From assembly GCF_010993775.1 (NCBI RefSeq), contig NZ_WOTO01000065.1, forward strand, positions 1 through 52,051: 52,051 nucleotides of DNA, written 5' to 3'. Origin of the DNA: Fodinicola feengrottensis (GTDB taxonomy: Bacteria > Actinomycetota > Actinomycetes > Mycobacteriales > HKI-0501). The number at the start of each line of letters is the position of its first letter. The stretch's first letter is position 1. Position numbers and translations under genes: made by a program. Shown here piece after piece: positions 19,273 to 27,919 of the stretch. A model generated the notes under the pieces. The model made no database searches and had not been told where the DNA came from. It worked only from the letters and a program-made list of their open reading frames with translations.

Positions 19273-19791
19273 ATGAGCGGGGTTCGACGGGTCTTCTACG
19301 ACACCGAGTTCCTGGATGACGGTAAGACCATCGAGTTGGTGTCGATCGGTGCGGTGGACGAGAACGGCGAGGAGTTCTACGCCGTATCGACCGAATTCAA
19401 CCCCGATGACGCGATCCCGTGGGTGCGCCGGAACGTGCTGAACCAGCTGCCGTCGCCGTCCGACCCGGTGTGGCAGTCGCGGGAGCGAATTCGGGACGAA
19501 TTCTGGAAATACCTGTCCGCGACCGACGGCCAGCTCGAGCTGTGGGCTTGGTACGCCGCGTACGACCATGTGGCGCTCGCGCAGCTGTGGGGCGACATGC
19601 GTTCGCTGCCGCGGCGGATCCCGCGTTTCACCAAGGATCTGCGGCAACGCTGGGACGACCTGGACAACCCCGCGCTCCCGGAGGCCGGCGGCGCCCGGCA
19701 CGACGCGCTGACCGACGCCAAGCACAACCTCGCCCGGTGGCGGACGATGGAGGAGCATCGTGGCGGACGTCTCTGGATCGGTTCCGCATAG
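19273..19791 (+). CDS. polyadenylate-specific 3'-exoribonuclease AS-like, DEDD fold
   Basis: A 172-residue RNase-H-fold exonuclease. Metal ligands are D10 and E12 in VFYDTEF; the central part has LWAWYAAYDHVALAQL with the second Asp, and the C-terminus GGARHDALTDAKHN supplies the H and final D of a DEDDh site. ATG 19273 is preferred over the upstream ATG at 19249 because YDTEF then lies at the normal distance and homologues start MSGVRRVFYDTEF-like. It probably trims RNA 3' ends in the cytosol. It sits between macR and pfkA, a conserved actinobacterial order. Confidence 0.85.
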   Translation: MSGVRRVFYDTEFLDDGKTIELVSIGAVDENGEEFYAVSTEFNPDDAIPWVRRNVLNQLPSPSDPVWQSRERIRDEFWKYLSATDGQLELWAWYAAYDHVALAQLWGDMRSLPRRIPRFTKDLRQRWDDLDNPALPEAGGARHDALTDAKHNLARWRTMEEHRGGRLWIGSA

Positions 19792-19855
19792 GAACGCTAC
19801 GGTAAGCCTCGACGGATGCTGAACTGAATTACTCAGTACGAAGGGCCTCAGACTT

Positions 19856-20881
19856 ATGCGCATCGGCGTACTCACCGGCGGCGGAGACTGCCCCGGCCTC
19901 AACGCGGTGATCCGGGCCGTGGTCCGCAAGGGCGTGGCGGTGTACGGGCACGAGTTCGTCGGATTCCGGGACGGCTGGCGGGGGCCGGTCGAGGGCGTCA
20001 GCGGCCCGCTCGGCATCGACCAGGTGCGGGGCATCCTGCCGCGCGGCGGCACGATCCTGGGCTCTTCTCGTACGAACCCGTACAAGATCGAGGGTGGCGT
20101 CGACGCGATCCGCAAGAACCTGGCCGCCCTCGGCGTCGACGCGCTGATCGCGATCGGCGGCGAGGACACCCTCGGGGTGGCGAAGAAGCTGACCGACGAG
20201 GGCATCCCGGTGGTCGGTGTGCCCAAGACGATCGACAACGACCTGAACGCCACCGACTACACCTTCGGTTTCGACACCGCGGTGACCATCGCCAGCGAGG
20301 CGATCGACCGGCTGCACACCACCGCCGAGTCGCACCACCGCGCGCTGGTCGTCGAGGTCATGGGTCGCCATGCCGGCTGGATCGCGCTGCATTCCGGCCT
20401 GTCCGGTGGCGCGAACGTGATCTTGGTGCCGGAGCGGCCTTTCGACATCGAGCAGGTCGTCAAGCACGTCGAACACCGCTTCGAGAGCCACTACGCACCG
20501 ATCATCGTGGTCGCCGAGGGGGCGATGCCCTCCGGCGGCGCCGAGCAGCTGCGCAACGACAAGAAGGACGCCTTCGGTCACGTCCAGTTCGGCGGCATCG
20601 GCACCTGGCTCGCCGCCGAAATCGAGACCCGTACCGGCAAGGAGTCCCGCGCGGTCGTCCTCGGCCACGTCCAGCGCGGCGGCACCCCCACCGCCTTCGA
20701 CCGGGTGCTGGCCACCCGGTTCGGCCTGCACGCGATCGACGCCGTCAACGACAAGGACTTCGGCAAAATGGTCGCCCTGCACGGCACCGCGATCGTCCGA
20801 GTGCCGATCGAGGAAGCAACCGCCGAACTGAAGACCGTCCCGCCGGAGCGCTACGCCGAGGCTGAAGTTTTCTTCGGCTGA
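19856..20881 (+). CDS. pfkA: 6-phosphofructokinase, group III, with PPi-type active-site residues
   Basis: An intact 341-residue phosphofructokinase: MRIGVLTGGGDCPGLNAVIR, GGTILGSSRTNP, GVPKTIDNDLNATDYTFGFD (catalytic TIDND), VEVMGRHAGWIAL and VLGHVQRGGTPTAFDRVLA. At the phosphoryl-donor site it has GGEDT, giving Asp at position 104, and Lys at 124 (PKTIDND). Asp104/Lys124 is the combination reported for pyrophosphate-dependent enzymes; ATP-dependent forms have Gly104. The donor is thus predicted to be PPi, with reversible glycolytic flux, but this is inference. A typical ribosome-binding site (AAGGGC) precedes the ATG. Confidence 0.9.
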   Translation: MRIGVLTGGGDCPGLNAVIRAVVRKGVAVYGHEFVGFRDGWRGPVEGVSGPLGIDQVRGILPRGGTILGSSRTNPYKIEGGVDAIRKNLAALGVDALIAIGGEDTLGVAKKLTDEGIPVVGVPKTIDNDLNATDYTFGFDTAVTIASEAIDRLHTTAESHHRALVVEVMGRHAGWIALHSGLSGGANVILVPERPFDIEQVVKHVEHRFESHYAPIIVVAEGAMPSGGAEQLRNDKKDAFGHVQFGGIGTWLAAEIETRTGKESRAVVLGHVQRGGTPTAFDRVLATRFGLHAIDAVNDKDFGKMVALHGTAIVRVPIEEATAELKTVPPERYAEAEVFFG

Positions 20882-20894
20882 TTTCCGGGTTTGG

Positions 20895-21116
20895 ACCTGG
20901 TGCGGCGCGAAACTGTCGTACGTGTCTGTTTTTCTTTCCCCCTCCCTTTGACGGGGGGGGGGTGGGTTGAGAGGCAGACCTTATTTTTTAGTTTGAACAT
21001 TGGTCCTCAAACCCCCCCCCACCCCGTCACTGGGTGGGGGTGATTTTTCGGAGAGGGTACGACAGTTTTGCGCCGCACCTGGTGTAGGGCTGCACAATCG
21101 GAATCCGATTGTGCAG
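20895..21116. repeat. inverted-repeat element carrying dispersed repeat copy 2
   Basis: A left arm at 20895-20921 (ACCTGGTGCGGCGCG...) pairs with a right arm at 21057-21083 in 25 of 27 positions. Inside are a G-rich stretch (20950-20973) and a C-rich stretch (21005-21028) that also pair, giving a long, nested hairpin of about 190 bp. The right arm is the first part of the 60-bp dispersed repeat at 21057-21116, whose 27-bp terminal palindrome (21090-21116) is identical to that at 5658-5684. It lies in the 535-bp gap between pfkA and the DAHP synthase gene. Confidence 0.8.
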
Positions 21117-21157
21117 CGAGGAGTGCGGTGGCTGGTGCGGGTCCGGGCTGGATTTTC

Positions 21158-21219
21158 GTCGAGTGCGGGACAAAACCCCACACTCGACGCCGAGTGTGGG
21201 GTTTTGTCCCGCACTCGAC
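21158..21219. terminator. perfect 29-bp stem hairpin
   Basis: Two exactly complementary 29-base arms at 21158-21186 (starting GTCGAGTGCGGGACAAAACC) and 21191-21219, separated by ACGC. The AAAACCCC/GGGGTTTT inside the stem gives no U-tail, so an intrinsic terminator is possible but unusual; a cruciform protein-binding site is equally possible. It is 42 bases past the dispersed repeat. The remaining gap to 21416 shows no gene or clear promoter. Confidence 0.65.
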
Positions 21220-21416
21220 CATGGGCCTGTTGTCGGTGGGGCTGACGTGACTGCTGAGGTGTCGCGGTCCCGCATGTTGGGAAGGACTCCATGATCAACA
21301 GCGGCAACGATGCGGCCCGGACAGCCTCGCCGAAGGCAAGATCAACAGCGACCAAGTGTCAGCCGGTGGGACCAGGGGCGACCCGTTAATCGAAAATCGG
21401 GGGTAGCCGTATTCTG

Positions 21417-22777
21417 ATGGCCGTGACCAGTACGCCACAGACTGTCCCGGTAGCCGACGACCTGATTTCCGCGCGAGACACCTGGCGGCGGCGGCCCGCC
21501 GCGCAGCAGCCCAGTTGGCCCGATCCGGCGGCGTTGGCGGAGGTGCATCGGACGCTCTCGACGGTGCCGCCGATCGTCGCCCCGTACGAGGTGGACGCGC
21601 TCCGGGAGAAGCTCGCGGCGGTGGCGACCGGCAAGGCATTTCTGTTGCAGGGCGGCGATTGCGCGGAGACGTTCGACGACAACACCGAGCCGCACCTGCG
21701 CTCACTGACCCGCACCCTGCTCGGGATGGCCGTGGTGCTCACGTACGGCGCCAGCGTGCCGGTGGTGAAGGTGGGTCGGGTCGCTGGCCAGTACGCCAAA
21801 CCGCGCTCGACCGACCGGGACGCGCTCGGTCTGTTCAGCTACCGCGGCGACATGATCAACTCGCTGGAGGCGTCCGAGGCGGCCCGGATCCCGGACCCGA
21901 ACCGGATGGTCCGGGCGTACGCGAACTCGGCCGCCGCGATGAACATGATCCGAGCGTACGCACGCGCAGGCCTCGCCGACCTGACGACCGTGCACGACTG
22001 GAACAACACGTTCGTGAAGCATTCGGCGGCCGGCGAGCGGTACGAGGCGATCGCCCGGGAGATCGACCGCGCGCTGGCTTTCATGCGAGCCTGCGGGGGG
22101 GTCGATGACGAAGCGCTGCGGCAGGTCGATCTTTACTGCTCGCACGAGGCGCTGATCCTGGACTACGAGGACGCGCTGACCAGGCCGGAGGACGGCCAGC
22201 TGTACGACCTGTCCGCGCACATGGTGTGGGTGGGGGAGCGGACCCGGCAGCTGGACGGCGCGCACATCGACTTCGTGTCCCGGATCGCCAACCCGATCGG
22301 TGTCAAGCTCGGACCGACGACCACTCCGGAGGTCGCTGTCGAGCTGGTGGAGCGGCTCGACCCGGAGCGGATTCCGGGCCGGCTCACGTTCATCAGCCGG
22401 ATGGGCAACGACAAGGTTCGGCACACCCTGCCGCCAGTGGTGGAAAAGGTCGCGGCGACCGGCCACCAGGTGGTGTGGGCGTGCGATCCATGCACGGCAA
22501 CACGTTCGAGTCGGCCAGTGGCTTCAAGACCCGGCACTTCGACCGGATCGTCGACGAGGTGCTCGGCTTCTTCGAGGTGCACCGCACGCTGGGTACGTAC
22601 CCGGGAGGCATCCACGTCGAGCTGACCGGCGAGGACGTTACCGAGTGCCTCGGCGGCGCTCAGGACATCAGCGATGCGGACCTCGCCGGCCGGTACGAGA
22701 CCGCCTGCGACCCGCGGCTGAACACCCAGCAGTCTCTGGAGTTGGGCTTCCTGCTAGCCGAAATGCTCCGCGGCTAG
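21417..22777 (+). CDS. aroG: class II 3-deoxy-7-phosphoheptulonate (DAHP) synthase, frameshifted
   Basis: First enzyme of the shikimate pathway, joining PEP and erythrose 4-phosphate. About 453 residues. It shows the metal Cys in LLQGGDCAETFDD, KVGRVAGQYAKPRS, DWNNTFVKHSAAGERYE, SHEALILDYEDALTR, KLGPTTTPE and VVWACDPMHGNT. A frame change near 22487 (one base missing between CDP and MHGNT) separates this from the C-terminal metal part HVELTGEDVTECLGGAQ and YETACDPRLNTQQSLEL. All catalytic motifs are present, so the break is probably a sequence error. ATG 21417 fits the family N-terminus. Confidence 0.88.
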
Positions 22778-23241
22778 CCGAGCCGCTTGGCCATCTGTTG
22801 GGCGGTGACCTGGTATCCGAGGTCCTCGTACAGCCGGCGGGCCACCGTGTTGTGGCCGAAGACGTTGAGGCCGAGTTCGTGGATGCCACGAGCGGTGAGC
22901 ACGTCCTCGGCCGCGACCATGATCGCGCGGCCGTAACCGCGACCGCGCTGAGTCTCGTCGACCAGCAACATGAAGATCCAGGCCTGCGTACGCTGCGGCG
23001 ACGGCAGCGCCAGCCAGAGCGCTCCGATCGGCTGGTTGTCGGCGTACCCGGTCAGGAGCAGCATGTCCGCCGTACGGATCCCGTCCGGCAGTAGTTTTTC
23101 GGTCTCCTCGCGGGCATACCCGACCGCGGCCTCCGGATGCGCCTCGCCGGACAGCACCTTCTGCGCGGCATAGTCCTCGATGACCTGGGTCGCGAACTTC
23201 TCGTACTCCGCCGGGGTCATCGCTCGCAGTTCGACAGACAT
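22774..23241 (-). CDS. GNAT family N-acetyltransferase
   Basis: An intact protein of 155 residues. It starts MSVELRAMTPAEYEKFATQV. The acetyl-CoA motif is VDETQRGRGYGRAIMVAAED (Q/RxxGxG/A), followed by GLNVFGHNTVARRLYEDLGY, the usual GNAT C-terminal helix and strand. Substrate unknown. ATG 23241 is preferred to longer starts because homologues begin with a similar short N-terminus. It lies 22 bases downstream of the extradiol dioxygenase stop and is probably in the same transcript. Its end is convergent with the DAHP synthase gene. Confidence 0.85.
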   Translation of the reverse strand: MSVELRAMTPAEYEKFATQVIEDYAAQKVLSGEAHPEAAVGYAREETEKLLPDGIRTADMLLLTGYADNQPIGALWLALPSPQRTQAWIFMLLVDETQRGRGYGRAIMVAAEDVLTARGIHELGLNVFGHNTVARRLYEDLGYQVTAQQMAKRLG

Positions 23242-23263
23242 CCGGTCATTCTGCTCGAGTGCT

Positions 23264-24029
23264 CTACCCGAACTGCACCGACCGCTTGGACAGGCCGTAC
23301 CAGAAGCCGTCGATGGTGACCGCCGGTGTGCCGCCGCCGGCGGCGCCCAGTGCCACGAAAAGCGGCGCCAGGTGTTCGGTACGCGGATGCGCGAGGGTCG
23401 GCGCGGGTGCCTTGTGGGCGAAGTCCAACAGGTTGTCGATATCGCCGCCGGCGAGCCGCTCATCGGCCCAGGCGTCGAATTCCCTCGACCACGCCGGCGG
23501 GGCGTAGTCCGGGCCTTGGTCGAAGTGCACGCAGCTCAGGTTGTGGGTGAGGAAGCCGCTGCCGACGATGAGGACGCCTTCGTCGCGCAGCGGGGCGAGC
23601 TGGCGGCCGAGGTCCATCAGCCCGGCCGGGTCCAGGGTGGGCATCGACATCTGCAGGACGGGGATGTCGGCATCCGGGTACATGACGGTCAGGGGGACGT
23701 ACGCGCCGTGGTCCAGGCCGCGGTCCTCGTCCGCCTGGACGGGCGTACGGACCAGCTTCCCGACCTTCGCCGCGAGGTCCGGGGCGCCCGGGGCAGGGTA
23801 GCGAGTTTCGTAGTATCGGGCCGGAAATCCCCAGAAATCGTAGACCAGCGGCACGGTTCGGGTGGCGCTCAGGGTGACTGGCGCGTTCTCCCAGTGGGCG
23901 GACACCATCAACACCGCTTTCGGTCGCGGCAGGTCGGCGGCCCAGTCGGCCAGCTGACCGACCCACCGCTCGTTGTCGACCAGCGGCGGGCGCGCCGTGA
24001 CCGAGATAGAGCGCCGGCATCTTGTCCAT
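23264..24029 (-). CDS. class III extradiol ring-cleavage dioxygenase (LigB/DODA-like), frameshifted
   Basis: About 255 residues. It starts MDKMPALYLGHGAP with the metal His in GHGAP. After a frame change near 23990 come VLMVSAHWENAPVTL (second metal His), LDHGAYVPLTVMYPDADIPV (the LDHG motif) and VGSGFLTHNLSCVHF. This is the 4,5-DOPA dioxygenase (YgiD-like) family, non-haem Fe(II)/Zn enzymes that open catechol rings. A palindromic operator-like site lies directly upstream. The natural substrate is not known for most bacterial members. Confidence 0.82.
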
Positions 24030-24042
24030 CGTTCGCCTCCAT

Positions 24043-24066
24043 AGTTAGTTTAACTTTCAACTAACT
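24043..24066. promoter_or_regulatory. palindromic operator-like site between divergent genes
   Basis: AGTTAGTT (24043-24050), an 8-base spacer, then AACTAACT (24059-24066) form a perfect inverted repeat, notably AT-rich for this genome. It lies 14 bases upstream of the dioxygenase start and 48 bases upstream of the threonine aldolase start. Its position over the dioxygenase promoter suggests a MarR- or HxlR-type repressor site. The cognate regulator is not in the window. Confidence 0.55.
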
Positions 24067-24113
24067 GGTGAGCTCGGCCTATTCCCGTACGCGGGGACGT
24101 AGGGTGGGATCTC

Positions 24114-25136
24114 GTGACCGTGGATCTGCGCAGCGACACCGTGACCAAGCCGAGTCAGGCCATGCGGGCCGCGATGGCGGCGGCGGACGTCGGCGACGAT
24201 GTGTATGGCGAGGATCCCGAGATCAACGCGCTGGAGGCCGAGGCGGCCGCGCTGTTCGGGCACGAGGCGGCGCTGTTCGTGCCGACCGGCACGATGGGCA
24301 ACCAGATCGGGGTCGCGCTGCACGCGGCGCCCGGCGACGAGGTGCTCTGCGACATTGGCGCGCATCTGCTCGCGTACGAGCGCGGCGGGTCGGCCGCGTT
24401 CTTCGGCATCACCAGCCGCACGATTGTGACGGCCGACGGCATCTGTGACCCGGCCGCGTACGAGGCGCAGGTACGCGAGGGGGACTGGCACACCGTCGGG
24501 ACCCGCGTCCTGCAGGTGGAGAACACCCACAACCGGGGCGGCGGTCGTGTCCAGCCGCTGGCGGCCCTGCGCGGGCTGCGCCGGGTCGCCGACGACGCCG
24601 GCATCGCGGTGCACTGCGATGGCGCCCGGATCTGGAACGCCCATGTCGCTTCCGGGGTGCCGCTGCACGCGTACGGGCAGCTGTTCGACACGGTGTCGGT
24701 CTGCCTGTCCAAGGGGCTGGGCGCTCCGGTCGGGTCGCTGCTGATCAGTACGGCGGACCGGATGGGCCGGGCTCGGGTGCTGCGTGGCCGGATGGGCGGC
24801 GCGATGCGGCAGGCCGGCGTGTTGGCCGCGGCCGGCCGCTATGCGCTGAAGAACAATCTGGAGAGGCTGGCCCAAGACCATGCCCGGGCTCGTCGGCTGG
24901 CCGATGCCCTGGTGCCCTACGGCCTGGTCGACCCGGCCCAGGTGCAGACGAATCTGGTGATGATCAACCTGCCGGCGCCGCGGCCAGATGCCGCCACGGT
25001 GGCGCGAGCCGCCGCCGAGGCCGGCGTGCTGGTGTCCGCGATGGACGAGCGGCGGGTCCGGCTGGTCACCCACCTCGATGTCAGCGACGACGATGTCGAC
25101 GTGGCTATCAAGGTGTTGACCGGCATTCTTACTTAA
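24114..25136 (+). CDS. ltaE: low-specificity L-threonine aldolase
   Basis: An intact 340-residue PLP enzyme that cleaves L-threonine (or allo-threonine) to glycine and acetaldehyde. It starts VTVDLRSDTVTKPSQAMRAA, a signature N-terminus; GTG 24114 is therefore firm. VPTGTMGNQIGVALHA follows, ENTHNRGGGRVQPL, HCDGARIWNA (PLP-contacting Asp) and the Schiff-base lysine at about K200 in CLSKGLGAPVGSLL. Transcribed divergently from the dioxygenase gene. Confidence 0.92.
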   Translation: MTVDLRSDTVTKPSQAMRAAMAAADVGDDVYGEDPEINALEAEAAALFGHEAALFVPTGTMGNQIGVALHAAPGDEVLCDIGAHLLAYERGGSAAFFGITSRTIVTADGICDPAAYEAQVREGDWHTVGTRVLQVENTHNRGGGRVQPLAALRGLRRVADDAGIAVHCDGARIWNAHVASGVPLHAYGQLFDTVSVCLSKGLGAPVGSLLISTADRMGRARVLRGRMGGAMRQAGVLAAAGRYALKNNLERLAQDHARARRLADALVPYGLVDPAQVQTNLVMINLPAPRPDAATVARAAAEAGVLVSAMDERRVRLVTHLDVSDDDVDVAIKVLTGILT

Positions 25137-25243
25137 TCGATGATGCCTTCGACGCCGTCCCGCAGCGGTTTGAGCGGCTGGAACGGTCGGCTGGCGAGCC
25201 GTTTTCTGGCCGCCACCGAGAGCCGAAGCCGTCCGTTGGTCAT
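25133..25243 (-). CDS. possible 36-aa basic protein
   Basis: ATG 25243 is preceded by AAAGGA at ribosome-binding distance. The product reads MTNGRLRLSVAARKRLASRP and ends GVEGIID. The stop overlaps the threonine aldolase stop by a few bases. It lies downstream of the cold-shock gene terminator on the same strand, so it would need its own promoter. The basic composition and good ribosome-binding site support it; no family is recognised. Confidence 0.4.
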   Translation of the reverse strand: MTNGRLRLSVAARKRLASRPFQPLKPLRDGVEGIID

Positions 25244-25302
25244 TCGGTCCTTTGTTCGTACAGTGTTCGGAATGTTGTCACCTTTCCTTGGGTGAAAATG
25301 GA

Positions 25303-25340
25303 CGATGGCCGCGAGTTGCGCAAGCAACTCGCGGCCATCG
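25303..25340 (-). terminator. terminator hairpin of the cold-shock gene
   Basis: A perfect 17-bp stem (25303-25319 with 25324-25340) around the tetraloop GCAA lies 9 bases after the cold-shock protein stop. It is a strong hairpin of the U-less type common in actinomycetes. Confidence 0.75.
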
Positions 25341-25348
25341 GTGGTGAA

Positions 25349-25552
25349 TCAGATAGCGCGGACCTGCTCGGCCTGCGGGCCCTTCTGGCCCTGGGTCACC
25401 TCGAACTCGACCCGCTGGTTCTCATCCAGCGAACGGTAGCCGTCGCTGGCGATCGCCGAGTAGTGCACGAAAACATCGGCCGAGTTGTCATCGGGGGCGA
25501 TGAATCCGAAGCCTTTTTCGGCGTTGAACCACTTCACTGAGCCTTGAACCAT
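25349..25552 (-). CDS. cspA: cold-shock protein, CspA family
   Basis: A 67-residue single cold-shock domain: MVQGSVKWFNAEKGFGFIAP (RNP1 KGFGFI) and DVFVHYSAI (RNP2 VFVHY), ending QKGPQAEQVRAI. It binds single-stranded RNA and DNA as a chaperone. ATG 25552 is preceded by AAGGAG, so the upstream in-frame GTG is rejected. A long leader with a 10-bp hairpin lies upstream and a terminator hairpin directly downstream. Confidence 0.96.
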   Translation of the reverse strand: MVQGSVKWFNAEKGFGFIAPDDNSADVFVHYSAIASDGYRSLDENQRVEFEVTQGQKGPQAEQVRAI

Positions 25553-25638
25553 GAAAAGCCGTCTCCTTCTAAGACTGTGGGCACCCACACCTTATGGGTG
25601 ACCTCGTTGACGTGTTCACCAGCCCCAGAAACGACGAA

Positions 25639-25665
25639 ACGCCCGCGACTACAACTCGCGGGCGT
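25639..25665 (-). promoter_or_regulatory. 5'-leader hairpin of the cold-shock gene
   Basis: ACGCCCGCGA and its complement TCGCGGGCGT enclose a 7-base loop, about 87 bases upstream of the cspA start. Cold-shock mRNAs commonly have structured leaders that change fold with temperature; this hairpin could be part of one. Alternatively it terminates something upstream. Confidence 0.4.
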
Positions 25666-25760
25666 CAAGACGTACGTGAACTGCACTTCAACTGAGGAGA
25701 ACTCTAGCAGGTAAATCCGGGTTGTGGTGGGTGAGTGTGGAAACACTCACCCACCAGCCC

Positions 25761-26892
25761 TTATTGATGCTGCTGAGCCTCCAGCCGGAAGGCGAGACTC
25801 CGGTCGGTGACCGGCGCCGGCTCGAAGATCACTGGATACGTACGGGAGGCCGTCGGTGCGGCGAGGGTGGCCAGCGACATCGCGACCGCTCCCAGGTTGC
25901 CGTTGGAGCCGCGTACGCACCGGGCCGCGGCCGCGGTGAGCTGGTAGAAGCTCGTCAGGCAGAGACCGAATTCGGTGTGGCCGCTGGCGTTCGGGTGCAG
26001 GGTTTGTTGGACAATCTGCCCCCGCCGAGGCCGTTGCGCAGCTCGGTGAGGTCGATGGTGATGCCGTTGGCCCATTCCTGCGAGTGGTCGATGCCTTTGG
26101 CGCAGACCTCACGGCCGTAAAAGGCTTGGGACAGGTCCATGAACCGGACACCAGACGACCGTGCCACCGCGGCCATGGTCGACGAGAACTGTGCGACCGC
26201 GTTCAGCTTCGCCCAGTTGGCGTCGTCGTCGCGGACCGGACAGCCCTGGAAGGGCTTGGTGAAGGAATAGCGGTTGTCGCCGGTCACCGCGGACGGATAT
26301 GACTGCAGAACCAGCTGGTAGTCGGAGTCCGCATAGCCGGCCGCTCGCATGACCGTACGAATATCCGCGAGATTGTGGGCGATTTTTTCGGGGCCGCGGC
26401 GGACAGCGCCGGCGGCAGCTTGCTCGCCCAGGAATCCTGGCAACGGCCGGAAAGTTTGAAGAAGGCCTTGATGCAGTCCAGCACGATCGAGCCGAAACCC
26501 ACGTCATTTCCACCGATGGACAGCACGATCAGCTTGACCTGGTTGTCGCGGGCGACCGCGCGCAACCGCTCGGCTTGCGGAGCCTCGCCGTTTTGTGGGG
26601 TGCCGCCGAGCGCGACATTCGCCGTGCTGGCACCGGAACAGGCCAGGTTGATTTGCTTGTTGGCAGCGATGCTGGTCCGGTGGATCTCGGATTTCGTGGA
26701 GCGGTGGCAGAAGTCGCCACTCTGGTCGGTGCCCGGTTCGTACGAGCCGGCCGCCTCGCCGGAGATGTAACTGTCACCCATCGACACGATCGCGGTGGGT
26801 TTCCCAGCGCCGGCGGCCGCCGGCACCGCGGCCAGCATCCCGGCCGCCAGCGCCAGCACACCCACCACCACGGTCACTTTTCGAGCGGACAT
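25761..26892 (-). CDS. secreted SGNH/GDSL hydrolase, frameshifted
   Basis: A signal peptide (MSARKVTVVVGVLALAAGML ... VPAAAGA) precedes the esterase domain. Block I is IVSMGDSYISGEAAG with the catalytic Ser, block III is LSIGGNDVGFG, and block V is TLHPNASGHTEFG with the catalytic His. The many Cys residues (FCHRS, NLACSG, LDCIKAF, GRCQ) fit a disulphide-rich secreted lipase/esterase of the Streptomyces SGNH type. Frames change near 26395 and 26005. ATG 26892 has a GGGAG ribosome-binding site. The last segment ends AFRLEAQQHQ. Substrate undetermined. Confidence 0.78.
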
Positions 26893-26958
26893 CAGCCAAC
26901 TCCCTTCGCCGCGGACAACGAGGGTAATCGTGCCGGTACGGGCAGTATTCGGCAAGGG

Positions 26959-27919
26959 TTAGCGAGTGCGGTGTGGATTTCCTCCCGTGGGGGTGTTCTG
27001 GTTGTCGCCTGTTATGAGCATGATGGCTGGTTCGGCATTGATGTCGACCGGAGTTTTTGTTGTGAGGCCAGCATCGCGCAGCCATCGCTCGTACTCGGCG
27101 AGTGGGTGAAGAGCCCCTTCTTTGGTCCTCAGATAGAGGGAAAGTTCGTAGACGGCCGCGCCGGGGCGGCCGGGGACGCCGTCCATGATGGCCAGCTGGC
27201 CGCCCGGATTCAGCAGCTGGCTGAGCCGGCTAATCAGGTCTGCGCAGGTGGCCGCGTCGAAAAGGTGGCAGAACTGGCCGAGCACGATCAGGTCGTACGA
27301 GCATTCCGGCAGCGGATCGTGAAAGACATTCGCTGGCAGGAAAGTGAACTGGCCGACCAGGCCCGCGGCCGAAACCGCCCGGCGAGTGCTCACCAGGACC
27401 GCCGGCAGGTCGAGCGCGGTGACCTGACTTTCCGGGTTTTCCCGGGCCAGCGCGATGCTCCACGGCGCAGCGCCGGCTCCGACGTCCAGAAATGCTGCTG
27501 GCCGGCGGCAGAATAACGGCGGCCCGGTCCGCCGCCTCCAGCCACATGGCGGCCAGCGAAGTCACCACCTGCGGATACATTTCGGTGGCGGTGTCGGGGG
27601 TGTCCATGTCCACCGCTGGTACGCCGGTGCGGACGGTTTCGGTGAGGTGGTCCCACATCGGCAACACCGGATGTAGCGACGCCATGCCCGGCTCGGTTGG
27701 TTGGTAACGCCCGCCCGGAAGTTCGGTGACGATTTCTTCGGCGACCAGTGCGGCCAGCAACAACCGCACGCCTTTGGCGTTGGCACCGCATCGGCTGGCC
27801 AGCTCGGTCGCGGTGGCGGGCTCCCGGTCGATCGCGTCCAAGAGGCCCAACTGGACGGCGGCGGAGAAAGTGGCGAGCCGAGCGGCCGCGGCGTTGAGGT
27901 TGAACAACGCGGAATTCAT
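26959..27919 (-). CDS. class I SAM-dependent O-methyltransferase (AOMT-like), frameshifted
   Basis: About 320 residues. The N-terminal dimerisation/winged-helix part reads LGLLDAIDREPATATELAS, GANAKGVRLLLAALVAEEIV and GGRYQPTEPG. After a frame change near 27490 the Rossmann fold follows: FLDVGAGAAPWSIALARENP (SAM-binding GxGxx), VTALDLPAVL, DLIVLGQFCHLFD and LLNPGGQLAIMD. This is the acetylserotonin O-methyltransferase-like family typical of natural-product pathways. Its ATG overlaps the stop of the PEP-utilising gene (ATGA), so the two are translationally coupled. Confidence 0.78.

Noticed and set aside
25534..25746. Minus-strand 70-aa frame upstream of cspA
   Set aside because: It lies in the cold-shock leader region, has no ribosome-binding site, and overlaps the leader hairpin.
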